Assembly: GCA_030220185.1 (NCBI GenBank)
Contig: JASPKZ010007283.1
Location: forward strand, 1,852,001-1,916,000
DNA length: 64,000 nt
Reading direction: 5' to 3'
From: Diploptera punctata
Lineage: Eukaryota; Arthropoda; Insecta; Blattodea; Blaberidae
The position numbers were made by a program, and so were the translations under genes. A model generated the notes under the pieces. The model saw only the letters and a list, made by a program, of their open reading frames with translations. It made no database searches and was not told the origin of the DNA. Shown piece by piece: positions 10,970 through 21,362 of this stretch (the stretch's first letter is position 1; every line of letters begins with the position of its first letter).

Positions 10970-11115
10970 TTCGAGTTCTGTGCCTTGTACGTTAATACGG
11001 CAGATATATTTTTGGACACGGCCTTGGTATATCACAACACTTCTCTGGGAGAAATTTCAAGACAGATTTCGGCACGCAATGGTTTACAGTTTCTTTGTAA
11101 ATCCTTGTACCATAA
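10970..11115 (+). repeat. Dispersed repeat R5, copy 1
   Basis: The block 'acggccttggtatatcacaac ... gggagaaatttcaag ... tttcggcacgcaatggtt' recurs at 50335-50450 (+), 59320-59410 (+), and in reverse at 49455-49530 and 58260-58350. It has no coding frame in common. Its nature (MITE or SINE tail) is unresolved. Confidence 0.55.
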
Positions 11116-11144
11116 AATATTCTATACTCATTTTATTTCGTTAG

Positions 11145-11222
11145 GTGAGAATATGAGCAAGTGAGGGTGAGAAAATGAGCAAGTGAGGGTGAGAATATGA
11201 GCAAGTGAGGGTGAGAAAATGG
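11145..11222. repeat. Short tandem repeat, 22-bp unit, 3.5 copies
   Basis: Units start at 11145, 11167, 11189 and 11211. The core is gtgagaatatgagcaag and alternate units carry AATATG or AAAATG at the same place, so the repeating unit may really be 44 bp. There are no other differences between copies. Confidence 0.85.
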
Positions 11223-13430
11223 AGAAGTTGATGTACAGCGGAATAGTTTCACGTTTATTGGATAATTTGGGGACCCCTAAGTTTAAGTTGGCTGTTCTGT
11301 TTGAAATATGACTAATGAATGTTTCGCGTTACAAATGTAGTAGTTTTAGGTTAAAACTGCCTCAACTATTCATTCAATTATAAGGCATTTTTTGCGAAAA
11401 AATGGACATATAAGTTTTCCTCAGATACTTTTTCGTTTTTTTTATTTCAATTTAATATAGTTGGAAATGTGATACTATTTGTTATTGTGCCGTACTAGCA
11501 TTGAGCACGGGACTATTTGGATTTTTTCCCCGAATTTTCATCTTGTTTTTGCAAACTATTTCAGTCTTTTATATACGTATGGTATGTATACACACGTTCA
11601 TTTGATCAAAATGTCATTGAAACAACAACACACACACAGAGCACGTGAATAAACGAATCATATCGTATGAAACCACTTGATACACTGAGCAATAGCCACA
11701 AATAAGAGAATGGTGAGATTGTCAATTGACAGGAGATGAAACACCTAGCGCCGCCGAAACCGGTAATATTAGAACCTTCGATATTGGATAATCTGTTCCC
11801 ATCACAGTGCGTGATATTGTCGCCTGAATAATTATTGATGAACCCTGGCCAATTTAAAGTAGATAAAGATAAAATGACCCCGCTAGAGGTGTTATGAGAC
11901 CATTTGTGTAGATGGAGGTTAAGGCTCCCATCTTCTCGACAATCATCAGCAGATGCCAATCCTGCCTGATGATCTCATTTACCCGTAGAACTAATTTCTG
12001 ACTCTAATATCCATTATAGGCAAAGTCGAACCCATGACCATGATCCCGGCAGATTATATAGGCCAATTTAAAAATCCTCACACAAGCAGGGCTTTTAGTT
12101 TGTAGCGTAACTTCAATACGGCGCGGCGTGCTCACAAAGTAGAATAACATGAAACAGAGTTTAGTTCGCAGTTGTGAGATGTTAGAGGCAAGTGATAGTG
12201 GAATGAAAGGTTAGGAAGAGTTTCATTCTAACCACATAATGCACCGATTCAACTCCAGCCGAGAAGTTAAACCGATTAATGTTAGTAGAAAACTACATTA
12301 GGTTTAATACAAAGATGTACTTCTAAACTTACTTCTGAACACTTTCAATACTACATCATTATAGGGTGGCGACTAAGACGAGAATTTCTACTTACTCATT
12401 TTCTTTAGGTTTATTACAAATAATTAAAACATTGTATCTTCAATGACGTATTCCTATTTTGAGGGTTAATTGTATGGCAAACAGTTTCGTTTTGACGAAA
12501 TTAACGTAGCGGCTGCTAGGAATATAATTTTTTTATTTCGAGTATGAACTAAACCCCCAATTCTAATCGTCGCATTTAGTTGAATTTTGGAAGAAACCTT
12601 TCATGTTACTTTTTTAATTTTGGTTTCAGACGAACTCCTACTACTGATCGTTTGATTTTCCTGGTTAACGATGTCAAACTTACTCCATTAATTAATCACT
12701 ATGTGCTAAGTTTGGTTCCGAAACAAACATGGCAGTTAGAGGGTTAGACATAATAAACTTTAACATTTTCACTAGAGCAACCTCAATAGGTTGATTTCTT
12801 CCGAATTCGCCAAAAAGCAATCATACTATTCTAATTATGATCATCTTGCGCGAGGTGGCTCTAATCATCTTACTCCCATTGATTTCCCTTTCTTGTTCTT
12901 CCCAATCATATTCTCTGTCGTGTAAATCTGTATGTACCCAGTAAATCCATGTTTCTTCTTCATGATTGTTAGTCTTTGAATTTTGAATTAAGGTTTCTTT
13001 GTGGTAGTCTTCAATTTTGAATCCACCGATTATCTCGGAATAACGAACGTCGTTGCCTTGTACGCATCGGGACTGGATTCGATCTCGGGTCAGACAAGTT
13101 TACTGGGTGAGATTTTATTTACTTAACGTCGCAGGTCACATTTGTTCATGATGATTATTATTTTTGCCTCTAACACTCTTCACAAAGGATTTAAAACATG
13201 AATCGGCTATAAAAATATTAATAAGGGAAGAACATTTATTTTTATTTCACTATTTTCAATCATTATAAAGCTTTTGAATATCTTGAGGCCCCATTTACAA
13301 TTGCAGATTCAGTTTATGGTTCAACATTCTACAGTTCGTTTTATCTCGGAGCTGGCTCCGGTGTTGAGCTGATGCCTCATCCAGATAGGCCCTCTATCTC
13401 CTTGTGTGTTCAAAAAAGCAAGTGTGTCAT
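11223..13430. other. Unassigned region with an old dispersed repeat
   Basis: A 117-codon minus-strand open frame (11606-11959) shows no motif I recognise. 12470-12830 shares scattered words with 51170-51720: 'gggttaattgtatgg', 'ttggttccgaaacaaa' versus 'ctggttccgaaaaaaa', and 'caacctca.ta...cttccgaattc'. This indicates two diverged copies of one repeat (R6) about 400-500 bp long. No TIRs or tRNA-like boxes were found. Near 12040-12070, 'gaacccatgacc' resembles a degenerate B box on the minus strand, too weak to call. Confidence 0.4.
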
Positions 13431-13550
13431 CCTAAGTTACAAATGCTCTCCCGACAGGTCACGTACGTGTAAGGTCCAGGTGGAGTGTTGCATGTAAAAT
13501 ATCTACAAAAGGAGACGTTAAACTAAGGTAAAGAGAGAGAAAGTGTATTT
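13430..13550 (+). repeat. Dispersed repeat R9, copy 1
   Basis: Words 'ctctcccgaca', 'ggtccaggtgg.gtgt', 'catgtaaaat', and 'ggagacgttaaactaagg' recur in order at 25140-25250 ('ctctctcgaca', 'gggccaggtgg', 'cacgtaaaag', 'gagaggttaaactg') and at 63575-63690. It is a short repeat of unknown class. Confidence 0.45.
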
Positions 13551-13647
13551 AACTTCTCCATCATTGTATCACTTATATGTGAGATTCTAGGAAAAATTTC
13601 ATATCTATGGGCTTACTTGTGCTCAATTCTTTCTTTACACATAATAA

Positions 13648-13648
13648 T

Positions 13649-13697
<49 letters not shown>
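13648..13697. repeat. (AAT)n microsatellite tail of family E
   Basis: Trinucleotide run that in the element's orientation reads (ATT)n directly after the AATAAAG-like end. Its mirror image follows the second copy at 56901-56966. Being attached to the same sequence in two copies, it is the element's own tail rather than a chance microsatellite. Confidence 0.9.
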
Positions 13698-13799
13698 TGC
13701 TTTATTTTACCTGGCAGAGTTAAGGCCTTAAGGCCTTGTCTACCACTCAACCAGATTTAAAAAAATACAAACAAAAAAAAATAGTCTTAAATCTAAATT

Positions 13800-13801
<2 letters not shown>

Positions 13802-13852
<51 letters not shown>
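13802..13852. repeat. (TA)n microsatellite inside the 3' UTR of family E
   Basis: About 25 uninterrupted TA units. The second copy of family E (56229-56966) has normal sequence at the equivalent place (near 56800), so the run expanded after this copy inserted. Confidence 0.9.
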
Positions 13853-13856
<4 letters not shown>

Positions 13857-14008
13857 GATTACAAGTTATGAATACAATACAATTAATATTTATAATGTAT
13901 TTTGATTTACTCTAAATTTAACGAATTAAATATATAATATGTACAAGATATATAAAAAAACGAGGAAAAGATAATGACATAGTATAAAATTAAATAAATA
14001 GAGAAAAA

Positions 14009-16897
14009 TTAATTATTAGACAACAGGTAACTGTATAAGCGTGACTTAAAGGTACCAAGTGTGCGGCAACCCCTGATATCTTGAGGAAGGAGATTCCAGG
14101 AGCGGGCAGAGGCTACTGTGAAGGAAGTAGAATAGGAGGAAGTGCTATGAAGAGGAATTGTTAGCAGACTGCTATCTTGTGACCTAGTGTCAATATTGTG
14201 GTAAGAGGATAACTTCTCAAATCTGGACGCCAGGTAAGTAGGGATGTAGGAATTCAGAAGCTTGAAAAGTAGTGAAAGAGAGTGCAATTTACGTCTGTCA
14301 GTAAGACGGAGCCAAGAGAGGTTATTAAAGTGTTCGGAAATATGGTCATAACGGCGGATATTGAAAATGAATCGAATGCAAGCATTATGAACACGCTGCA
14401 GTCTCTGCGACAAGTCATAGTTTAGATCATTATATATAATGTCACAATAATCGAAGTGTGGTAACACAAGATTCTGCACAAGGATTTGTTTTAACGAAAC
14501 TGGGAGAAAATTCTTTAAACGTCTAAGATAATGTAAGATGGAGAAAGTCTTTTTACATATGTGTTTCACTTGTGTTTGCCAGGTTAAATTTGCGTCTAGA
14601 TGTAGTCCAAGATCTATTACTGAAGAAGAATAAGGGATAATTATATTATTTATAGTAATGTTTGGAAGTGTAGATATGTCAAAGGTTGTAAGCAGTCTTT
14701 GTTGTCCCATTAGAATTACTTGTGACTTGTTAGGATTTAGATTTAGACCGATACTTGAAGACCAGTTAAAGATGGATATGAGATCGTCATTCATTTTTGT
14801 CAAGCTGTTATAGAGAGAATGAGGAGGTGAATGTAGGTAAATTTGGAGATCATCAGCATAGAGGTGATAACGGCAGTGCTTTAGTACAGTTGGCAAATCA
14901 TTTATGTAGATTGAGAAAAGAAGAGGTCCGAGAACACTGCCCTGGGGGACTCCAGCCGGCACGTTACGCCAAGTCGAAGATCTAGAGTTTAATGAAACGT
15001 ATTGTTGACGACCGTGCAGGTATGAGTCGAACCAGGATACAGCGCTGTCAGACAAATGTAGGTGCTTGAGCTTTATCATAAGTAAGTCGTGGTCTACTGT
15101 GTCAAAAGCTTTGCTGAAGTCAAGTAAGGTTAAAGGAGTCAATTGACGTCTGTCCACGGCTTCACGAATATCTTCGGTAATTTTTAGCAAAGCTGTGGTT
15201 GTGCTATGACCAGATCTAAAGCCGGATTGATAAGGATCAAGGAGGTGATTTTCTTGGAGATATTCAGTCATTTGCTTATGTACAATATATTCCAGGGCTT
15301 TAGATAATGTCGGAAGGATGCTAATCGGTCGGAAGTCATTACAGTTAGTAGGTGTACTTATTTTTGGTATAGGCCGAACTCTAGACTGTTTCCATACAAT
15401 AGGGAAGATAGAAGTTATAAGGGAAGCATTGAAAATATGAGTCACTGTGGGTAGTATAATGTCAATGATTTTATTTAGCATTAAAATGCTGATGTTATCT
15501 GTTCCTTGCGCATTGGATTTAATCCGCTTGAGTGCTTTTTTAACGTCTATAGGCGAAATGTCGTAAAAGTAAAATTTATCTCTTCCTATATGTGGGGATG
15601 GGGATAAGTCTTTAAGAATGTCTATTTTAGTCTTGTTGTCTGGAGGTGTCATGGGTATTGAGGTAAAATGTTCATTTAAGTCATCTACAGAAATGTCTAT
15701 AGAGTCAGTTGAGGGATTCAACTGTCTAAGTCCCATTGCACGGAGCTTTCGCCAAGTGTCCCGTGCACTTATTTCAGGTCCGATTATACTGTGGGCGTGT
15801 CGTAGTTTGGCATTGCGTATAGTTTGTGTAGTTGTGTTTCTAAGTTGTTTGTACAGTTGCCAGTTCTCGTCATTTTTATGTCGTCTGTATGTTCGGTATG
15901 CTTTGTCTCGTTTTGACATAAGTTCACGTATTGAATCATTCATCCAGGGAGCAGGGGAGCGGGAAAATCGTCGGGTTTTTACTGGTGCATGTCTGTCGTA
16001 TAGTTGTAGTATCAGTGTATTAAATGTGTCTACTTTTTCATCAACTGATCTAAGATTCCATATTGAATACCAAGGTAGTTCTAAAGCGTCTGATTTTAGT
16101 TTAGTATCGTCTATGTTTTGTAAATTTCTGTACGTAATCAATTTAGAGCGTCTTTTAGGACATTGGAGTGAGTATTCTACGAATACAATGTCATGAGCAG
16201 ATATGCCAGGAGCAGGAATTTGTCCATATGACAGTACTTTCTGTGGATGTGTAGTCACAATTAAGTCCAGTAGAGTGTCGGAAGTAGCAGTATGGTGTGT
16301 GGCAGAGAGAGGAACAATGGTCATATTAAAGCTTTGGAACATATTTTTAAGTTGTATGGCTGGTGAGTCAGTCTGAAGAAGATTTGTATTAAAATCGCCT
16401 GCGACAATAACGTGTTCATAATGAGGCAATGAATCGTTCAGAGCGTTTTCTAGATCCGAAAGGTGCCCAATTTTTGGAGGTTTGTATACAATGCATAAGA
16501 GACATTTTTTTAGACTGGCTTGAATTTCTACGAATAAGAACTCGGGGCGAGCGGAATATACAGAAGGGGACTTGTGGACAATTCTTGGATTAAGCTCATT
16601 TGATATAAAGGCACAAACTCCTCCACCTCTTTTATCTATTCTGTCATTTCTGAGCAGTGTATATCCGTCTAGGTGAACAAGGGACGAAGGTATGGATGGG
16701 GTGAGCCAGGTTTCCGAAATTAAAATGGCGCTCAGTCCAAGAGATGAAAATATGGTTTCAAACTCATCAAAATGGGACAGAATGCTTTGTGAATTTACGT
16801 GAGCGATTTTAAGTGATGATTTATCAATAGAAAATGCATTCTTAAGTAGACTGTAGTATTTGTTGTTGGAGGGGATGGTTGGGATTGAGGAATGTTG
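14009..16897 (-). CDS. ORF2 of family E: endonuclease plus reverse transcriptase
   Basis: The frame is open for 962 codons, from just after an in-frame TAG at 16900-16898 to the stop at 14009-14011, without interruption. In the first 460 bases there is no ATG, so the true start is unclear; the first ATG codons fall inside the endonuclease. Endonuclease motifs: HVNSQSI, LISETWL, RGGGVCAF, VIVAGDFN, and GISAHDIVF as the last catalytic block. Reverse transcriptase motifs: RPISILPTLSKALE, GFRSGHSTTTALL, LLDFSKAFDTVDHDLL, GVPQGSVLGPLLF and HLYADDLQIY, followed by the thumb block LGLHLDANLTW and the C-terminal SQRLQRVHNACIRF. It would nick target DNA and reverse transcribe the element RNA in place. 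All catalytic blocks look intact. Confidence 0.85.
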   Translation of the reverse strand, partial: QHSSIPTIPSNNKYYSLLKNAFSIDKSSLKIAHVNSQSILSHFDEFETIFSSLGLSAILISETWLTPSIPSSLVHLDGYTLLRNDRIDKRGGGVCAFISNELNPRIVHKSPSVYSARPEFLFVEIQASLKKCLLCIVYKPPKIGHLSDLENALNDSLPHYEHVIVAGDFNTNLLQTDSPAIQLKNMFQSFNMTIVPLSATHHTATSDTLLDLIVTTHPQKVLSYGQIPAPGISAHDIVFVEYSLQCPKRRSKLITYRNLQNIDDTKLKSDALELPWYSIWNLRSVDEKVDTFNTLILQLYDRHAPVKTRRFSRSPAPWMNDSIRELMSKRDKAYRTYRRHKNDENWQLYKQLRNTTTQTIRNAKLRHAHSIIGPEISARDTWRKLRAMGLRQLNPSTDSIDISVDDLNEHFTSIPMTPPDNKTKIDILKDLSPSPHIGRDKFYFYDISPIDVKKALKRIKSNAQGTDNISILMLNKIIDIILPTVTHIFNASLITSIFPIVWKQSRVRPIPKISTPTNCNDFRPISILPTLSKALEYIVHKQMTEYLQENHLLDPYQSGFRSGHSTTTALLKITEDIREAVDRRQLTPLTLLDFSKAFDTVDHDLLMIKLKHLHLSDSAVSWFDSYLHGRQQYVSLNSRSSTWRNVPAGVPQGSVLGPLLFSIYINDLPTVLKHCRYHLYADDLQIYLHSPPHSLYNSLTKMNDDLISIFNWSSSIGLNLNPNKSQVILMGQQRLLTTFDISTLPNITINNIIIPYSSSVIDLGLHLDANLTWQTQVKHICKKTFSILHYLRRLKNFLPVSLKQILVQNLVLPHFDYCDIIYNDLNYDLSQRLQRVHNACIRFIFNIRRYDHISEHFNNLSWLRLTDRRKLHSLSLLFKLLNSYIPTYLASRFEKLSSYHNIDTRSQDSSLLTIPLHSTSSYSTSFTVASARSWNLLPQDIRGCRTLGTFKSRLYSYLLSNN

Positions 16898-17215
16898 CTA
16901 CCTGCGTTAAAAGTTGTCTGCACAATAAGAGGGTGATTGGAGATGGTGAGGGAGTCAGAGGTTACAAACAAGTCTTCATTTGTCAGCTCAATGTTGCCAA
17001 TAGCAGAAAGTAAAAATAAACTATGTACTGTAATAACTCTAATAAAATTAAAATAATTTAGCTAAACAAAGAACTTAAAAAATTAAAATAAAACAAGTAA
17101 GTTGTCCTAAATAAAAAATAATACACTTTAAACTTACCTAAATTAGAAATAAATTAACAATATAATTGTTAGCAGAGAAAAGACAAAGTAAACATATTTT
17201 ACACTCAGGTCCTAT

Positions 17216-17614
17216 CTAGTTGATATCCGTAGAAGATCTAATTTTGCGTTTTTCGCCATTTACTTTAGCTATGACGGCACCGTCCATTGTCCATACATTT
17301 TTAATACCGTATTTCTGTATACTGTCTTGTAGCAGGCGATAGCGACACTTCGTTAGGTCCTCGCGAACAGTGACCCCACTTCCTTTCAACTTTTTCTTGC
17401 TTAGAAAGACTTCACTGCGCTTGCGGTAACTAACAAATTTCACTATTATAGCCCGCGGTCTTTCAGCATTACTAACATCAACACGGTGACTTCTGTCAAT
17501 GTCAGTCACTGATAAATCGACACCGATTTTCTTGGCCACCTCGATGGCTTTCTGGTCAGTGTCCTCTCCGGCCTCTTCTTTCACACCAAAAATCCTGCCA
17601 AGTCTTGCAAACAT
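17216..17614 (-). CDS. ORF1 fragment of family E (RNA-binding-type protein)
   Basis: 132 codons from an ATG. Motifs are DIDRSHRVD, RPRAIIVKFVSYRKRSEVF, KKKLKGSGVTVREDLT and KYGIKNVWTMDGAV. This is the C-terminal half familiar from ORF1 proteins of insect CR1-like elements, thought to coat the element RNA. Full ORF1 proteins usually have a longer N-terminus with a coiled coil; here nothing of that kind precedes the ATG, so the copy is probably 5'-truncated near 17640. It lies about 320 bp upstream of the ORF2 frame. It could also be a genuinely short ORF1. Confidence 0.65.
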   Translation of the reverse strand: MFARLGRIFGVKEEAGEDTDQKAIEVAKKIGVDLSVTDIDRSHRVDVSNAERPRAIIVKFVSYRKRSEVFLSKKKLKGSGVTVREDLTKCRYRLLQDSIQKYGIKNVWTMDGAVIAKVNGEKRKIRSSTDIN

Positions 17615-17754
17615 CGTCTCTTACTTCTCTAAAGTAGATTTGAAAACGATAGTTTTGGGATTAATTGTAACAAAAAGAATTCGTGAAATATTTTCTATTC
17701 ATATAATCTACAAAATGTTATTTCATATTGTGTGGGATTTTCATTACATATTTC

Positions 17755-18010
17755 TTCTTCTTCTTCTTCGGCTTTCCACCACTTACAGGTTTGCCGTTTT
17801 CAGTTTCTATTTATTTCTATTATTCCAATCTCCTTCTTCCAAATTCCTATCATCCATTAAGGTTCTGACATAAGTTTTCCATTTCGATCTTGGTCTGCCA
17901 CGTTTATTTCTTTCAAGGTGTGACCATTGGTATATGTTTTTTGGCCATCTTTTATTTTTCATTCTTTGTATATGGCCATGCTGTTTAAGAGGGGTACACG
18001 TGGATTTCAA
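17755..18010 (-). mobile_element. 3' fragment of an RTE-type element, family C
   Basis: Minus-strand frame reads HGHIQRMKNKRWPKNIYQW, RNKRGRPRSKWKTYVRTLM and EGDWNNRNK, then runs into (GAAGAA)n, plus-strand cttcttcttc at 17755-17768. It matches the C-terminus of the family C copy at 42185-42380 (RMKDKRWPKQLYQW ... RKRGRPKLTWKEKMKTLM). Only the last ~85 codons are present, typical 5' truncation. Confidence 0.8.
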
Positions 18011-18369
18011 TTAGAGAGAGACTTCCTGGATTGCTTAAGTGGCACAATCGATTAAACTGGAAGTCCTGGGTTCAAATATCGCTTAACGCAGGATTTTTTC
18101 TCTTTAGTTTTATTACAGTACGTGGTAATGTAATGTTATATTTTCCGACATTTTTATAAAGTCATAAAGTAGCGTAATGAGCCGGAGTAAGAAAGAAAAA
18201 GTACAGTCTCAGATAAAATTTATGTATTTTAAAAACACACAATATATAAAAAATACTATGGTATTAGCATTATAGAACCCCAAGATGTATGTCCGCTCAC
18301 CACACCCTAATTTTTACCAATTATCCCCTGTATAATTCACCTGGTTAACATTGTTATACACATAATTCT

Positions 18370-18880
18370 TATCCTGCCTATTGGGCGATTTTCGTCTGCT
18401 TTAATTACCAAAGTTCTCATGCCCCTCTTTCATTCCCCTCTCGTGCACCAAGTCCCGCACACCACAGGCTGTAAAACTTAACTGTAGTTTTTACAATCAC
18501 GTTTATCATGTTGTTCATTATTATGTCATTTTCTCCATTCACCCGTTGTTCGTCTCATTTCGGGCAAAAACAATTAAAGACTTTATTGACAAATATTCTT
18601 AATATTTTCTTCTGTCTTAAACTAGGAGACCATGTTAAATACCGACATAGCTGCAACAATAACAGTTTTATGTTTTCAGTTAACATTTTTTAGAGATGTT
18701 GGGATGACAAGAGTCGCTGTAATGCATAACAGCTTGCGTTTCCAAAGTTGAACGTATGTTTATTTTTTATGCACTTTTATTCCCCTTTGTTATTATTACT
18801 GCTAGGTATTTGATTTCAGCCAATTTTTCTAAATTTTCCTCATTTGTTATTAACTGACCATTTCCATTACACCACAGTGT
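18370..18880 (-). mobile_element. Degenerate family A fragment
   Basis: On the minus strand the word order corresponds to the family A C-terminal region: 'cctgcctattgggcg' (GRP block), 'ctctttcattcccc', 'ttctccattcacc', 'taaactaggag', 'cagttaacatttttta', 'caagagtcgctgtaatgcataa', 'tcctcatttgttattaactgaccatttccatta'. Both the GRP block and the thumb region are represented with several small deletions. Confidence 0.7.
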
Positions 18881-18886
18881 ACTAGC

Positions 18887-19040
18887 AAATACCCGCCGTG
18901 CGTTGCTACGCCTAAATAAATAAAACAGTATTTTTATTTTTAGTTGAATAAATTAAAAGGAAAGTTACGGTTTAATTAAATTATATGATTTACATTACGA
19001 CGATCCGACCATGGGAGTTTCTAGAGTTATTTTTTTATTT
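18887..19040 (+). repeat. Dispersed repeat with GTGCGTTGCTACGC core
   Basis: The GC-rich word GTGCGTTGCTACGC at 18898-18911 followed by 'ctaaataaataaa' stands out of AT-rich surroundings. Similar cores are common at one end of dispersed repeats in insect genomes, as far as I recall. I cannot fix the ends or class. Confidence 0.35.
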
Positions 19041-19377
19041 CGGATTTCAGGTAAACCTCACTTATAATGCTCGGATTTCACTGACTTACGGAAAATATTG
19101 CAGCACTTTAACTCAGCCGCCTTCAAAATGAGCAACTGAGTCAATTAATAAATCAGGAGATAAAAAAGATTTATAAATATTCAACCCGTTAACTAAGAGA
19201 GTAATCATCGCACCTATGCCTTATGTTTATCCATTTTAATCGGAGAATTATGTAGAATTTAACGGTACCATTAATATTCATAAATTAGACGATCTGGAGG
19301 ATTCGATAGGAAGAATTAATAAACGTCCAGCCATGAGTAATGTAGGATAGACAGGTAAGTGAACCTTTCGCTATTGT

Positions 19378-19977
19378 ATGGTGACAGTCTCGAGACGTAT
19401 ATCCAATAAGTTAAACATCTCTGAAATTCTTTCTTACCGAGCCGCTACATGCATTTCTTTGTGGAGCAAAAACACAACAAAGTCGAGAATAAAGGATACT
19501 TTATTGCGGGAATATTGGAAACTCAGCAGACAGATGTTTTTTGCGGACACGAAGAAAGCAAAATAGGCGCGAAAACGGTCATCGAACCTATACTAAGTTA
19601 GAAAGGACGCCGAGCTGTTTAGACGGAATTCCCATGTTTGTGCTTCGTGAACCCATGTCCCGACTGGACTTAAGCCAGTTGTAGGCTGGACCGAGCAAAA
19701 CTTGATGACGTCACATCAACGAGAAATCTGGAAGCCCTACTCCAGAAAAAGGAATGGGCACCCGCTAATCAAAATTATTGTTATTTGATGACAAGGTAGT
19801 GATCTAAAGGCATCGTAATCACAGAGGTAGGGGATCCTAATTTTCCTCAGAGCCGAAAAAACGATCCAAAATTAGTTAAATACTCAAGTTCTCCTCAACA
19901 GTGCTCCGAAGCACAAGTTCTTCTCGGCAACGCGCCGATATCCACAAGTTAAGAACAATTACTTGCCGACATCAATA
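19378..19977. other. Region leading into the minisatellite, nothing assigned
   Basis: From 19880 to 19977 several short words resemble broken minisatellite units ('cacaagttct', 'cggcaacgcgccgatatccacaag', 'ttgccgacatcaat'), so this is probably the diverged edge of the array. The preceding 500 bp shows no gene or element. Confidence 0.45.
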
Positions 19978-21362
19978 ATGAAGACTTACATCCCGGCAAC
20001 ACAAGTCCCCAGTAGTATTATGAAGACTTACATCCCGGCAACACAAGTCCCCAGTAGTATTATGAAGACTTACATCCCGGCAACACAAGTCCCCAGTAGT
20101 ATTATGAAGACTTACATCCCGGCAACACAAGTCCCCAGTAGTATTATGAAGACTTACATCCCCGGCAACACAAGTCCCCAGTAGTATTATGAAGACTTAC
20201 ATCCCGGCAACACAAGTCCCCAGTAGTATTATGAAGACTTACATCCCGGCAACACAAGTCCCCAGTAGTATTATGAAGACTTACATCCCGGCAACACAAG
20301 TCCCCAGTAGTATTATGAAGACTTACATCCCGGCAACACAAGTCCCAGTAGTATTATGAAGACTTACATCCCGGCAACACAAGTCCCCAGTAGTATTATG
20401 AAGACTTACATCCCGGCAACACAAGTCCCCAGTAGTATTATGAAGACTTACATCCCGGCAACACAAGTCCCCAGTAGTATTATGAAGACTTACATCCCGG
20501 CAACACAAGTCCCCAGTAGTATTATGAAGACTTACATCCCGGCAACACAAGTCCCCAGTAGTATTATGAAGACTTACATCCCGGCAACACAAGTCCCCAG
20601 TAGTATTATGAAGACTTACATCCCGGCAACACAAGTCCCCAGTAGTATTATGAAGACTTACATCCCGGCAACACAAGTCCCCAGTAGTATTATGAAGACT
20701 TACATCCCGGCAACACAAGTCCCCAGTAGTATTATGAAGACTTACATCCCGGCAACACAAGTCCCCAGTAGTATTATGAAGACTTACATCCCGGCAACAC
20801 AAGTCCCCAGTAGTATTATGAAGACTTACATCCCGGCAACACAAGTCCCCAGTAGTATTATGAAGACTTACATCCCGGCAACACAAGTCCCCAGTAGTAT
20901 TATGAAGACTTACATCCGGCAACACAAGTCCCCAGTAGTATTATGAAGACTTACATCCCGGCAACACAAGTCCCCAGTAGTATTATGAAGACTTACATCC
21001 CGGCAACACAAGTCCCCAGTAGTATTATGAAGACTTACATCCCGGCAACACAAGTCCCCAGTAGTATTATGAAGACTTACATCCCGGCAACACAAGTCCC
21101 CAGTAGTATTATGAAGACTTACATCCCGGCAACACAAGTCCCCAGTAGTATTATGAAGACTTACATCCCGGCAACACAAGTCCCCAGTAGTATTATGAAG
21201 ACTTACATCCCGGCAACACAAGTCCCCAGTAGTATTATGAAGACTTACATCCCGGCAACACAAGTCCCCAGTAGTATTATGAAGACTTACATCCCGGCAA
21301 CACAAGTCCCCAGTAGTATTATGAAGACTTACATCCCGGCAACACAAGTCCCCAGTAGTATT
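19978..21362. repeat. 42-bp minisatellite, 33 copies, almost without variation
   Basis: Units start at 19978 and every 42 bp after that. Read on the plus strand one unit encodes MKTYIPATQVPSSI; on the minus strand it encodes NTTGDLCCRDVSLH. I counted 33 units and saw three differences only, all single-base length changes in a run of C: one extra C near 20160, one fewer C near 20345, and one fewer C near 20917. Because 42 is a multiple of three and the unit has no stop in these frames, long open frames appear on both strands. These are a by-product of the repeat, and the three length changes break them. There is no signal peptide, no conserved start context and no flanking coding sequence to suggest a real protein. 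Confidence 0.95.

Larger units (their letters stand above)
13637..17640 (-). mobile_element. CR1-group non-LTR retrotransposon, family E, best preserved element in the window
   Basis: On the minus strand the order is ORF1 (17614-17216), a ~320-bp spacer, ORF2 (16897-14009), a ~270-bp 3' region, and an (ATT)n tail (plus-strand AAT run 13648-13697). The ORF2 type (APE endonuclease plus reverse transcriptase with GVPQGSVLGPLLF and YADDLQIY), the ORF1 with an RNA-binding-type C-terminal domain, and the microsatellite 3' end fit the CR1/L2/Daphne group. A palindrome AAGGCCTTAAGGCCTT at 13723-13738 lies just upstream of the tail, and a (TA)n run interrupts the 3' UTR. A second copy of the last 740 bp lies at 56229-56966. 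Confidence 0.8.

Noticed and set aside
11606..11959. 117-codon minus-strand frame as a gene
   Set aside because: No recognised motif, no conserved neighbours, and it ends in a (CA)n-derived stretch; likely chance.
15618..16196. 192-codon plus-strand frame
   Set aside because: Lies antisense to the family E ORF2, whose motifs are unambiguous; shadow frame.
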